A DNA stretch of 64,000 nucleotides, from contig NZ_CP024903.1 of the NCBI RefSeq assembly GCF_003330765.1, positions 1,798,001-1,862,000 of the forward strand, written 5' to 3'. Positions 29,235-37,598 of this stretch are shown here, one piece after another. The stretch comes from Burkholderia pyrrocinia. Lineage in GTDB: Bacteria > Pseudomonadota > Gammaproteobacteria > Burkholderiales > Burkholderiaceae. Position 1 is the first letter of the stretch. Every line of letters starts with the position of its first letter. Position numbers and translations under genes: made by a program. The notes beneath the pieces are model-generated. The model was not told the origin of the DNA, ran no database searches, and was given only the letters and a program-made list of their open reading frames with translations.

Positions 29235-31834
29235 AGTGTCCTGCCCGCCTCGCGCACGTGGCTGAAATAGCGTTCGCCGATCCGGTTCGACAGCTCCCAG
29301 ACCGCCTTCACCGTCGCGTCGAGCGCGTCGAGCAGCCGGTCGTGCCGGCCACCGTCGGAGGTTTCGCACAATTCGTGCAGCGACCACGCAGGCACGTCCG
29401 GAATCGTCTCGGCCAGCTCGGACAGCGCATAGCCCTCACCGCGCTCGACCTTCGTCAGCCGGCCGCGCAGCGCCTGCACGACCCAGCCGAGCGAGCGCGG
29501 GTTGTCGGTATCGAGCACGACGAGCGACAGCAGCGGCGCGACATCGAAGCCGCGCTGGAAACGCGAGCGGAACGTGATCGTGCTGTCCAGCAGCTCCAGC
29601 ACGAGCTCGAAGCCGTCCTGCCGGTGCACGGCGCCTTCGTCGAATGCGAACTTCAGCACGCTGCACAGGAAGTCCAGCCGGTCGATCTGCCGGCCGATCG
29701 ACAGCAATCGCCAGCCGTCGTCGCGCGTCATGTTGTCGGTCTGCGCGCCCGTGATCGCGCCGAGCAGCAGGCCGAGGCGCCCCAGCAACTGCAGCGCCTC
29801 GTTGCCGATCTGCTCCTCGGCTTCCGGCAGGCCCGCGCTGTCCGCGAACAGCTGCGTCGCGTCGTCGATCAGCCGCCACTGATCGCTCGACAGCCGTTCG
29901 CGGATCGCGGCGGCGGCGGCGCGCATCCCGAACAGGCACGACACGATTCCCGACGTGCGATCCGCGCCGCGCGTCAGCGACGTCGCGAGCGCGTGCTGGA
30001 ACGCGCGCGGCGCATCGACGGCGTTCGGCGCGTCGGCCGCGATCAAGCCCGTGTCGCGGCACAGCGTGTCGAGCAGCTCCAGGTGCGCGGGGCTGTCGAC
30101 ATCGTCCTCGCCGCGCAGCCGCTCGAGCGCGGCGCGCGCCAGTCGCATCAGGTTGGTCGCGCGCTCGGTGTAGCGGCCGAGCCAGAACAGGTTCTCGGCC
30201 GCGCGGCTCGCGATCGCGCGCGGCCGCTCGACGAGGTCGTCGGGGCCGAGGTGCGTCTGCAGCAGCGTCGTCGAATCGACGATGCCTTCGGTCATCACCC
30301 ACGTATCGACGGTGCTGCCGCCGTGCGGCATCGGCGCGTTGAACAGCGTGTCGCGCGTGCCGACCCGCGACAGCCCGCCCGGCAAGAGCCGCCAGCGCTG
30401 CGCGCCATCCGCGAGCGCGAAGACGCGCATCAGCAGCGGCTTCGGCACGATGCGCGCGCTGCCGTTGCCGTCGGGCGCGTCGGGCCCCGGCCAGGTCGGC
30501 GCCTGCGACAGCGGCAGGTCGGCCTGCACCGTGTAGTGCTCGGGCTGCGCCAGTATCCGCGCGCGCCAGTCGGCAAGCTGCGCCTGCGTGAGCCGCGCGC
30601 CGATCACCGGATCGAACGGGCCGCCCGCCTGCACGTCCGGCGGATACGACGCCTTCACGATGCCGCGCGCGAGTTGCGGCAACGCGTCGTCGCACGCGGC
30701 CGCTTCGCCGCACCACCACGAATGCACGGCCGGCAGCGTCAGCGTTTCGCCGAGCAGGCCTTCCGCGAGACGCGGCATGAAACCGAGCATGGCCGGCGAT
30801 TCGAGGAAGCCCGAGCCCGGGGCGTTCGCGAGCAACACGTTGCCCGCGCGCACGGCCTGCAGCAGCCCCGGCACGCCGAGCATCGAATCGGGCCGCAGTT
30901 CGAGCGGATCGAGCCACGCGTCGTCGACGCGCCGGAGGATGCCATGCACCGGTTCGAGCCCGCGCAGCGTCTTCAGGAACACGCGGTTGTCGCGCGCGGT
31001 CAGGTCGCCGCCCTCGACGAGCGTGAGGCCGAGGTAGCGCGCGAGATACGCGTGCTCGAAATACGTCGCGCTGTGCGGCCCCGGCGTCAGCAGCACGATC
31101 CGCGAATTCTTGGCGGCAGGGCTGAGCGCCTGCATGCTTTGCAGCAGCGCGCGATACGCGGACGCGAGCCGCTGCACGCGCAGCCCGCGAAACCCGCGCG
31201 GAAAGAGCCGCGACACGATCAGCCGGTTTTCGAGCAGATAGCCGAGCCCGGCCGCGCCCTGCGTGTGCTGCGCGACGATCCGCCACTGCCCGTCCGGGCC
31301 GCGCGCGAGATCGAACGCGACGACGTGCAGCCACGTGTCGCCCGGTACGCGCGCGCCGCGCATCGCGCGCAAGTAGCCGGGATGCCCGGTGACGAGCGCG
31401 GGCGGCAGCAGCCCGCGCTGCAGGATCGTCTGCGGCCCGTACAGGTCGGCCATCGTCGCGTTGAGCAGCCGCACGCGCTGCAGCACGCCGCGCTCGATCG
31501 CGACCCAGTCCTCGGGCGTGACGATCAGCGGCAGCAGGTCGAGCGACCACGGGCCGGCCGCGCCGTCGCCGGCGCGCTGCTCGTGCAACTGATAGAACAG
31601 GCCGTTCTCGCGCATGCGCCGGTGCAGCGCATCGGCACGGCGATCGAGGTCGGCCACGCCGTCGCTGCCGATCGACGTGAAGAAGCTGCGCCACGCGGGC
31701 GCGAGCGCAGGCGCGTTCAGGCCAGCCGCGCTGCCGCGCAGCTCGTCGTAACGGCCGGCAGCCGCCGGCGCCGCGAGCGCGGCGGCCAGTTCCGAGGCGT
31801 CCGGCTGCGCGCCGGTATCGAATAGCGTGGGCAT
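29228..31834 (-). CDS. Fusion of degenerate circularly permuted ATP-grasp and alpha-E domain
   Basis: 868 residues from ATG 31834; a GTG at 31876 would add 14. The first part, to about 540, aligns along its length with the cluster's stand-alone ATP-grasp protein. Where that protein has LEDNARTPSGVSYMLENR, this one has VAQHTQGAAGLGYLLENR, and the Gly-rich loop after VVKEVHGSGGYGM is IVKASYPPDVQAGG. Loss of the acidic/Asn/Arg motif suggests no normal ATP chemistry. From about 560 an alpha-E domain starts (SRAAENLFWLGRYTERATNL). It may serve as a partner or scaffold of the active copy. Confidence 0.88.
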   Translation of the reverse strand: MPTLFDTGAQPDASELAAALAAPAAAGRYDELRGSAAGLNAPALAPAWRSFFTSIGSDGVADLDRRADALHRRMRENGLFYQLHEQRAGDGAAGPWSLDLLPLIVTPEDWVAIERGVLQRVRLLNATMADLYGPQTILQRGLLPPALVTGHPGYLRAMRGARVPGDTWLHVVAFDLARGPDGQWRIVAQHTQGAAGLGYLLENRLIVSRLFPRGFRGLRVQRLASAYRALLQSMQALSPAAKNSRIVLLTPGPHSATYFEHAYLARYLGLTLVEGGDLTARDNRVFLKTLRGLEPVHGILRRVDDAWLDPLELRPDSMLGVPGLLQAVRAGNVLLANAPGSGFLESPAMLGFMPRLAEGLLGETLTLPAVHSWWCGEAAACDDALPQLARGIVKASYPPDVQAGGPFDPVIGARLTQAQLADWRARILAQPEHYTVQADLPLSQAPTWPGPDAPDGNGSARIVPKPLLMRVFALADGAQRWRLLPGGLSRVGTRDTLFNAPMPHGGSTVDTWVMTEGIVDSTTLLQTHLGPDDLVERPRAIASRAAENLFWLGRYTERATNLMRLARAALERLRGEDDVDSPAHLELLDTLCRDTGLIAADAPNAVDAPRAFQHALATSLTRGADRTSGIVSCLFGMRAAAAAIRERLSSDQWRLIDDATQLFADSAGLPEAEEQIGNEALQLLGRLGLLLGAITGAQTDNMTRDDGWRLLSIGRQIDRLDFLCSVLKFAFDEGAVHRQDGFELVLELLDSTITFRSRFQRGFDVAPLLSLVVLDTDNPRSLGWVVQALRGRLTKVERGEGYALSELAETIPDVPAWSLHELCETSDGGRHDRLLDALDATVKAVWELSNRIGERYFSHVREAGRTLW

Positions 31835-32048
31835 CGCGTCGGGGGCGGCGAGATGATCGGAGTGAATGGGCGGCACGGTGTCGTTTCGTCGTCAGGGTGC
31901 GGGCGCGCCCGCGCACCGCCGCGCGGGCGGCGGGCCGCGGCGCGCGGCCGCGATCTGCCCGCATCCTAGCATTCCAGCGCGGCCGCCATCGGCCGATTCG
32001 CCGGGAGGTCGCGAATCGCGCATCGTCGCCCGTCCTGTCACCGGCCGG

Positions 32049-35000
32049 TCACGGTCGCCGCAGGTCGAGCGTGAACGGGAATTCGCGGCTCGGCGCGGCA
32101 GCCGAGACATCCATCCGCCCCGGCGTGTGCCCCATCTCGACAAAGCGCGCGAGCCGGCGGCTCTCGGCCTCGTACGCATTGACGGGAAACGTCGCGTAGT
32201 TGCGCCCGCCCGGATGCGTAACGTGATACCGGCAACCGCCGAGCGAGCGATTCAGCCAGGTATCGACGATGTCGAACGTCAGCGGCGCGTGCACGCCGAT
32301 GGTCGGATGCAGCGCGGACGGCGGCGACCACGCCTTGTAGCGCACGCCCGCGACGTATTCGCCGACGGTGCCGGTCGGCTGCAGCGGCAGCGCGCGGCCG
32401 TTGACGGTCACGACGTGCCGGTTGTCGTTCAGCCCCGTCACGCGCACTTCGAGCCGTTCGACCGACGAATCGACGTAGCGCACCGTACCGCCGGGCGCGC
32501 CCTCCTCGCCCATCACGTGCCACGGCTCCAGCGCGCCGCGCAGCGAAAGCTGCATCCCGTTCACCGCGATCTGGCCGAACAGCGGGAAACGGAATTCGAA
32601 ATGCGGCGCGAACCACGCCGGATCGAACGCAAAACCGGCATCGCGCAGTTCGGCCAGCACGTCGTCGAAATCCATCTGAAGAAACGCCGGCAGCATGAAG
32701 CGGTCGTGCAGCGCTGTGCCCCAGCGCGTGAGCGGCGTCGTGTACGGCGCAGCCCAGAAGCGCGCGACCAGCGCGCGCAGCAGCAATTGCTGCACGACGC
32801 TCATCCGCGCATGCGGCGGCATCTCGAACGCGCGCAGTTCGAGCAGGCCGAGCCGGCCGGTCGGCGAATCGGGCGAATACAGCTTGTCGATGCAGAACTC
32901 GCTGCGGTGCGTGTTGCCCGTCACGTCGATCAGCAGGTTGCGCAGCACGCGGTCGACGAGCCACGGCGGCATGTCCTGCCCGTAGAGCAGCTTGTTGCGC
33001 TGGATCTCCGCGAACGCGATGTCGAGTTCGTAGAGCTGGTCGTTGCGTGCCTCGTCGACGCGCGGCGCCTGGCTCGTCGGCCCGATGAAGAGCCCGGAGA
33101 ACAGGTACGACAGCGACGGATGGTTGTGCCAGTACGCGATCAGGCTCGCGAGCAGGTCCGGGCGGCGCAGGAACGGGCTGTCGGCCGGCGTCGCGCCGCC
33201 GAGCACGAAGTGGTTGCCGCCGCCGGTGCCGACGTGGCGGCCGTCGACCATGAACTTCTCGCTGCACATCCGCGACTGCCATGCGGCGTCGTACAGGAAT
33301 TCGGTGTGGTCGACGAGCGCGTCGAAGCTCGCGGCCGGATGGATATTGACCTCGATCACGCCCGGATCGGGCGTCACCTGCAACAGCTTCAGCCGCGCGT
33401 CGCGCGGCGGCGGATAGCCCTCGAGCACGAGCTTCACGCCGAGCGCGTGCGCGGTCAGCTCGATCGCGCCGAGCAGGTCGAGATAATCCTCGAGCGCGAC
33501 GAGCGGCGGCATGAACAGGTACAGGATGCCGTTGCGCACTTCGACGCACAGCGCGGTACGCGTGATCCACGCGGCCGATTCGAAGCGCTCGGGCCGGCGA
33601 TGCGGGTCGTGCGCGGCAGGCCGCTCGCCCGCGGCCGTGCCGTCGTTGTGCCACTGCATCACGGTCTGCGCGGACGCTTCGCGATGCACGCCGGACAGGT
33701 AGCGCGGCGCGTCGGCCGGGCCCGCGTATCGCGCACGGATCGCGGCGGCTTCCGGCAGCGCGTCGCGCGGCGCGAACGGATCGCGTTCGACCAGGACCGG
33801 ATGGTCGGCGCGGCCGGCCCACGGCAGCGAATCGAGCGGCAGCCGATAGCCCATCGGCGAATCGCCGGGCACCAGGTACATCCGCTCGTCGCGGAAGTAC
33901 CACGGGCCCGTCTGCCAGCGCGGCCCGTCGAGGCCCGGCGCGTCGTCCGCGCGCTTGACCGGCAGCACGTAGCCGACGACGCTGTCGAGCTGCTGCTCGA
34001 ACACCTTGCGCAGCCGCGCGCGTTCGAGCTCGTCGTCGAGGCGCGAGTCGAACGGATCGACGTTGACGGGCAGCCGGCGCTCGCGCCACAGGTAGTACCA
34101 GACGTCCTCGTAGCCGGGCGTGATGAATTCGCCGGTCAGGTTCAGCCGCGCAGCGAGCGCGTCGATGAAGCGCTTCGCGTCGTCGGTCGTGGTCGCGGAC
34201 GGCTCGCGCTCATCGGCGAACAGCGATGGATCGTGCCACACAGGCTCGCCGTCCGCGCGCCAGAAGATCGACAGCGCCCAGCGCGGCAGCTGCTCGCCCG
34301 GATACCACTTGCCCTGCCCGAAATGCAGGAAGCCGCCGTCGCCGTATTCGGCGCGCAGCCGCTGCACGAGTTCGGTCGCGTAGCCGCGCTTGGTCGGGCC
34401 GAGCGCATCGGTGTTCCACTCGGCGCCGTCGCGATCGTCGATCGACACGAAGGTCGGCTCGCCGCCCTGCGTGAGCCGCACGTCGCCGGCCGCCAGTGCG
34501 CCGTCGACCTGCGTGCCGAGCGTGCGCACCGCGTCCCATTGCGACTCCGTATACGGCTTCGTCACGCGCGGCGATTCGTACACACGCGTCACCGTCATCT
34601 CGTGCTCGAACGATACCTCGCACTCGTCGATCAGCCCCTCGACCGGCGCGGCGCTCGTCGGCTGCGGCGTGCACGCGAGCGGGATATGCCCTTCGCCAGC
34701 GAGCAGGCCCGACGTCGGGTCGAAGCCGACCCATCCGGCGCCCGGCAGGTAGACCTCGCACCATGCGTGCAGGTCGGTGAAGTCGACCGACGTGCCGCTC
34801 GGGCCGTCGAGCGACTTCACGTCGGGCGTGAGCTGGATCAGGTAGCCCGACGCGAAACGCGCGGCGATGCCGAGATGCCGGCAAATCTGCACGAGCAGCC
34901 ACGCGCTGTCGCGGCATGAACCGGACGCGAGTTCGAGCGTCTGGACGGGCGCCTGCACGCCGGGCTCCATCCGCACGAGGTAGCCGATGTCGCGCTGAAG

Positions 35001-35462
35001 CTGCTGGTTCAGCGCGACGAGGAAGTTCACGGTGCCGGCCGGCGTGCGGTCGACGCCGTCGACATACGCACGGAACAACGGCGACGCGCCGGTCTGCGGA
35101 TCGCACGCGAGATACGGCGCGAGCTCGGTCTTCAGCGCGTCGTCATAGCTGAACGGGTATTGGTCCGCGCTGGCTTCCAGGAAGAAGTCGAACGGGTTGT
35201 ACACCGACATCTCGGCGACCAGATCGATCGTGATCTCGAAGTGCTCCGTGCGCTCCGGAAACACGAGCCGCGCGAGATAGTTCGAGAACGGGTCCTGCTG
35301 CCAGTTGATGAAGTGCTGCGCCGGGTCGACCGTCATCGAATACGCGACGATAGGCGTCCGGCAGTGCGGCGCGGGCCGCAGCCGCACGACCTGCGGGCCG
35401 AGGTTGACGAGCTGGTCGTAACGGTAGCGGGTGGTGTGATGCAGCGCGACGTGGATGGACAT
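32049..35462 (-). CDS. Large transglutaminase-like/DUF2126 protein
   Basis: 1137 residues. The N-terminal 300 residues are a transglutaminase-like unit: MSIHVALHHTTRYRYDQLV, Cys in ASGSCRDSAWLLVQ, His in DLHAWCEVYLPG and Asp in VGFDPTSGLL. The remaining 800 residues match DUF2126, a family always seen with this module and of unknown fold function. It shows no signal peptide, so it is cytosolic. It lies between the two ATP-grasp sets of the cluster. The full set of Cys, His and Asp suggests an active amide-bond enzyme. Confidence 0.92.
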   Translation of the reverse strand: MSIHVALHHTTRYRYDQLVNLGPQVVRLRPAPHCRTPIVAYSMTVDPAQHFINWQQDPFSNYLARLVFPERTEHFEITIDLVAEMSVYNPFDFFLEASADQYPFSYDDALKTELAPYLACDPQTGASPLFRAYVDGVDRTPAGTVNFLVALNQQLQRDIGYLVRMEPGVQAPVQTLELASGSCRDSAWLLVQICRHLGIAARFASGYLIQLTPDVKSLDGPSGTSVDFTDLHAWCEVYLPGAGWVGFDPTSGLLAGEGHIPLACTPQPTSAAPVEGLIDECEVSFEHEMTVTRVYESPRVTKPYTESQWDAVRTLGTQVDGALAAGDVRLTQGGEPTFVSIDDRDGAEWNTDALGPTKRGYATELVQRLRAEYGDGGFLHFGQGKWYPGEQLPRWALSIFWRADGEPVWHDPSLFADEREPSATTTDDAKRFIDALAARLNLTGEFITPGYEDVWYYLWRERRLPVNVDPFDSRLDDELERARLRKVFEQQLDSVVGYVLPVKRADDAPGLDGPRWQTGPWYFRDERMYLVPGDSPMGYRLPLDSLPWAGRADHPVLVERDPFAPRDALPEAAAIRARYAGPADAPRYLSGVHREASAQTVMQWHNDGTAAGERPAAHDPHRRPERFESAAWITRTALCVEVRNGILYLFMPPLVALEDYLDLLGAIELTAHALGVKLVLEGYPPPRDARLKLLQVTPDPGVIEVNIHPAASFDALVDHTEFLYDAAWQSRMCSEKFMVDGRHVGTGGGNHFVLGGATPADSPFLRRPDLLASLIAYWHNHPSLSYLFSGLFIGPTSQAPRVDEARNDQLYELDIAFAEIQRNKLLYGQDMPPWLVDRVLRNLLIDVTGNTHRSEFCIDKLYSPDSPTGRLGLLELRAFEMPPHARMSVVQQLLLRALVARFWAAPYTTPLTRWGTALHDRFMLPAFLQMDFDDVLAELRDAGFAFDPAWFAPHFEFRFPLFGQIAVNGMQLSLRGALEPWHVMGEEGAPGGTVRYVDSSVERLEVRVTGLNDNRHVVTVNGRALPLQPTGTVGEYVAGVRYKAWSPPSALHPTIGVHAPLTFDIVDTWLNRSLGGCRYHVTHPGGRNYATFPVNAYEAESRRLARFVEMGHTPGRMDVSAAAPSREFPFTLDLRRP

Positions 35463-35555
35463 GGGAGCTCGATTCGGGTTGGGCCGGCCGCGCGCGCCGC
35501 GTCGCCTTCGACGCGGCGGCCCGGCACGGCGGATTCGGCGAAAGCGCGCGTCGGG

Positions 35556-36584
35556 TCAGACGAATTCCGGCGTCTGCACGACGCTGATCTCGACGCCGAC
35601 GGCCGTCGCGCCGAGCCCCGTCACCGGCTGCGCGTCGCGATAGTCGAGGCCGACCGCGATGCGCACATAGCGCTCGTCCGGGCAACGGTTCATGAAAGGA
35701 TCGAACCCGACCCAGCCGAGCCCTTCGACATAGGCCTCGGCCCATGCATGGCCGGCCGGCTGCTGCATCAGCGACGAAGCTTGCGGCTGCGCGCCGTGCG
35801 CCGGCTGCGGTAGCCCCTGCGATTGCGATTGCGATTGCGATTGCGATTGCGACTGCGATTGCGACTGCGATTGCGATTGCGCGGCATGCGACGCGCCGAG
35901 CACCTGCTGCATGCCCTCGCCGCTCTGCAACGCGAGCGCTTCCTCCTCCTCGTCGCCCGCGTTCTGCTTCGCGTCGGCGATGCGCTGCATCGCGCTGTCG
36001 GCGAGCACGTAGCCCGAGATATAGCGCGCGGGAATCTTCAACACGCGCGCAGCCGCGATGAACGCGTGCGCATGGTCGCGGCTCGTACCCTCGCCGCTTT
36101 GCAGCGCGGTTTCCGCATCGACGGGCGCGTCGGCGGCCAGGTTCGGCGCGTAGGCGATGCGGCCGTGCACTTCCGTCATCAGCCAGTGCAATGCGTCGAG
36201 GCCGTGCGGCTCGATCGGCAGCGCTTCCGTGAGCGCGCGCACGGTGTCGCCCGCCTTCGTGAGCGCGGTCTCGCGCTCGAAGATCCACGGCGGCGCATAG
36301 CCCTCGGGATTGCCGAGAATGCCGGCGCGGTCCTGCGTCTCGACGACGCCGGCCGCGACGACGACGATCTCGGCCTTCGTGCCGCGGTCGTGACGCACGA
36401 GGTCGATCCGGTTGCCGAGCCCGTCGGCGTACGACAGCGTCGGCTCGACGCCGTCGATCGTGACCTGCCACGCGCGCACCGTCTGCCCGGGGCCCGACTG
36501 CGGGCGCAGCCGCAACCGTTGCAGCGCATGGGTGGCTTGATCGTCGAACTGATAACGCGAGATGTGTCGGATGGCGAGTCGCAT
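35556..36584 (-). CDS. Transglutaminase-like protein with Cys-to-Ser change and (SQ)10 insert
   Basis: 342 residues. N-terminal beta domain is typical (MRLAIRHISRYQFDDQATHA). In the core the expected catalytic Cys is Ser: GEGTSRDHAHAF, codon AGC, where sister proteins have GVCQDFAH or GSCRDSAW. The His (GHAWAEAYVEG) and Asp (VGFDPFMN) remain. Between Ser and His sits an insert rich in Gln and Ser, including ten SQ dipeptides. It may be inactive, a binding partner, or a serine enzyme. It sits between alpha-E and the DUF2126 protein. Confidence 0.88.
   Translation of the reverse strand: MRLAIRHISRYQFDDQATHALQRLRLRPQSGPGQTVRAWQVTIDGVEPTLSYADGLGNRIDLVRHDRGTKAEIVVVAAGVVETQDRAGILGNPEGYAPPWIFERETALTKAGDTVRALTEALPIEPHGLDALHWLMTEVHGRIAYAPNLAADAPVDAETALQSGEGTSRDHAHAFIAAARVLKIPARYISGYVLADSAMQRIADAKQNAGDEEEEALALQSGEGMQQVLGASHAAQSQSQSQSQSQSQSQSQSQSQGLPQPAHGAQPQASSLMQQPAGHAWAEAYVEGLGWVGFDPFMNRCPDERYVRIAVGLDYRDAQPVTGLGATAVGVEISVVQTPEFV
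35821..35880. repeat. Ten tandem hexanucleotide repeats (GAYTGC)
   Basis: Ten back-to-back copies of GATTGC or GACTGC, 60 bp, inside the transglutaminase-like gene; on the coding strand they give ten Ser-Gln pairs. Two copies carry the T-to-C variant. The 6-bp unit means that slippage would change protein length without breaking the frame. Confidence 0.95.
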
Positions 36585-36592
36585 GGCAAGCC

Positions 36593-37534
36593 TCAGTCGA
36601 AGTTGTAGGCCTGGGCGACTTCAAGCCCGAGGCTGTTGTTGCGACCAATGAAATCGGTCAGGAACTCGTGCAGGCCGCTCTTGAAGATCCGCTCGACCGT
36701 GGTGTCGGACAGCATCTGCAGGATCTTCGTGGCCGTGTCGTGACACGGGTGTGTCACGCCGTAATCCTTCGCGAGCGAGCTCAGGCTCGACACGACGCGG
36801 CCGTAGCAGTAGCGCAGCGAACGCGGCATGCGGCCGTTCAGGATCAGGTAGTCGGCAATGTTCATCGGCTTGTACTGCACGTCGTACACCCAGCGGTACG
36901 AGCGATGCGCGGCGACGCAGCGCAGGATCGTTTCCCACTGGTAGTTGTCGAGGATCGTGCCCACGTGCGACACCGACGGCAGCAGCAGGTGGTATTTCAC
37001 GTCGATGATCCGCGCGGTGTTGTCCGCGCGCTCGATGCAGGCGCCGATCTGCGCGAAGTCGAAGATCTCGTTGCGCAGCATCGTGCTGTAGAAAGTGCCG
37101 AGGATCAGCGCGGTTTCCCGTTTCACCTGGTCGAGCACGACCGGCATGTCGCTTTCCGCCACGGGCTGCGCGAGCGTGCGCCGCAGCGACAGCCACGCGC
37201 CGTTCACGCTTTCCCATGCCTCGCGCGTAAGCGCCGTGCGCACCATCCGCGCGTTCGAGCGCGCGGCCTCGATGCACGACAGCACGCTCGACGGATTGTC
37301 GCGGTCGCGCAGCAGGTAGTCGGTCACGGTATCGGCCGCATAGGCGTCGTATTTCTGCCGGTAGCCGTCGTCCGCGCCCGAGCTGACCAGCACCGACGAC
37401 CATTCGGCCGGCGCATCGGACGTGCGCGTGAGCGCCATCCGCAGCCCGGCATCGACGATGCGCGCGATGTTTTCCGCGCGTTCGATATAGCGGTACATCC
37501 AGAAGAGACCGCTCGCAGTACGTCCCAGAAGCAT
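36593..37534 (-). CDS. Alpha-E domain protein (DUF403)
   Basis: 313 residues, almost all alpha-helical. The start MLLGRTASGLFWMYRYIERAEN is the family hallmark, with paired Arg/Glu residues recurring in later helices (FAQIGACIERADNTARI). These proteins always travel with circularly permuted ATP-grasp and transglutaminase genes, and their biochemical role is not known. Only 8 bases separate its stop from the following transglutaminase start, and 64 bases separate it from the ATP-grasp gene upstream, so they form one operon. Confidence 0.93.
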   Translation of the reverse strand: MLLGRTASGLFWMYRYIERAENIARIVDAGLRMALTRTSDAPAEWSSVLVSSGADDGYRQKYDAYAADTVTDYLLRDRDNPSSVLSCIEAARSNARMVRTALTREAWESVNGAWLSLRRTLAQPVAESDMPVVLDQVKRETALILGTFYSTMLRNEIFDFAQIGACIERADNTARIIDVKYHLLLPSVSHVGTILDNYQWETILRCVAAHRSYRWVYDVQYKPMNIADYLILNGRMPRSLRYCYGRVVSSLSSLAKDYGVTHPCHDTATKILQMLSDTTVERIFKSGLHEFLTDFIGRNNSLGLEVAQAYNFD

Positions 37535-37598
37535 CTCGTGTCCACTCCGTCTTCGTTCGGTTCGCGCCCCGGGTTCGGGGCGCGCGGTCGCCTTCGGC

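Noticed and set aside
29258..31825. 855-codon plus-strand open frame opposite the ATP-grasp/alpha-E fusion
   Set aside because: Antisense shadow; composition is Arg/Gln/Glu-rich with no recognisable fold, while the minus strand codes a clear family.
31866..34919. 1017-codon open frame on the plus strand
   Set aside because: It is the antisense shadow of the DUF2126 gene. High GC leaves opposite frames open, and the product is Arg/Val-rich without domains.
35821..35880. Hexamer repeat as an on/off phase-variation switch
   Set aside because: The unit is 6 bp, so gain or loss keeps the frame. Only length variation is possible.
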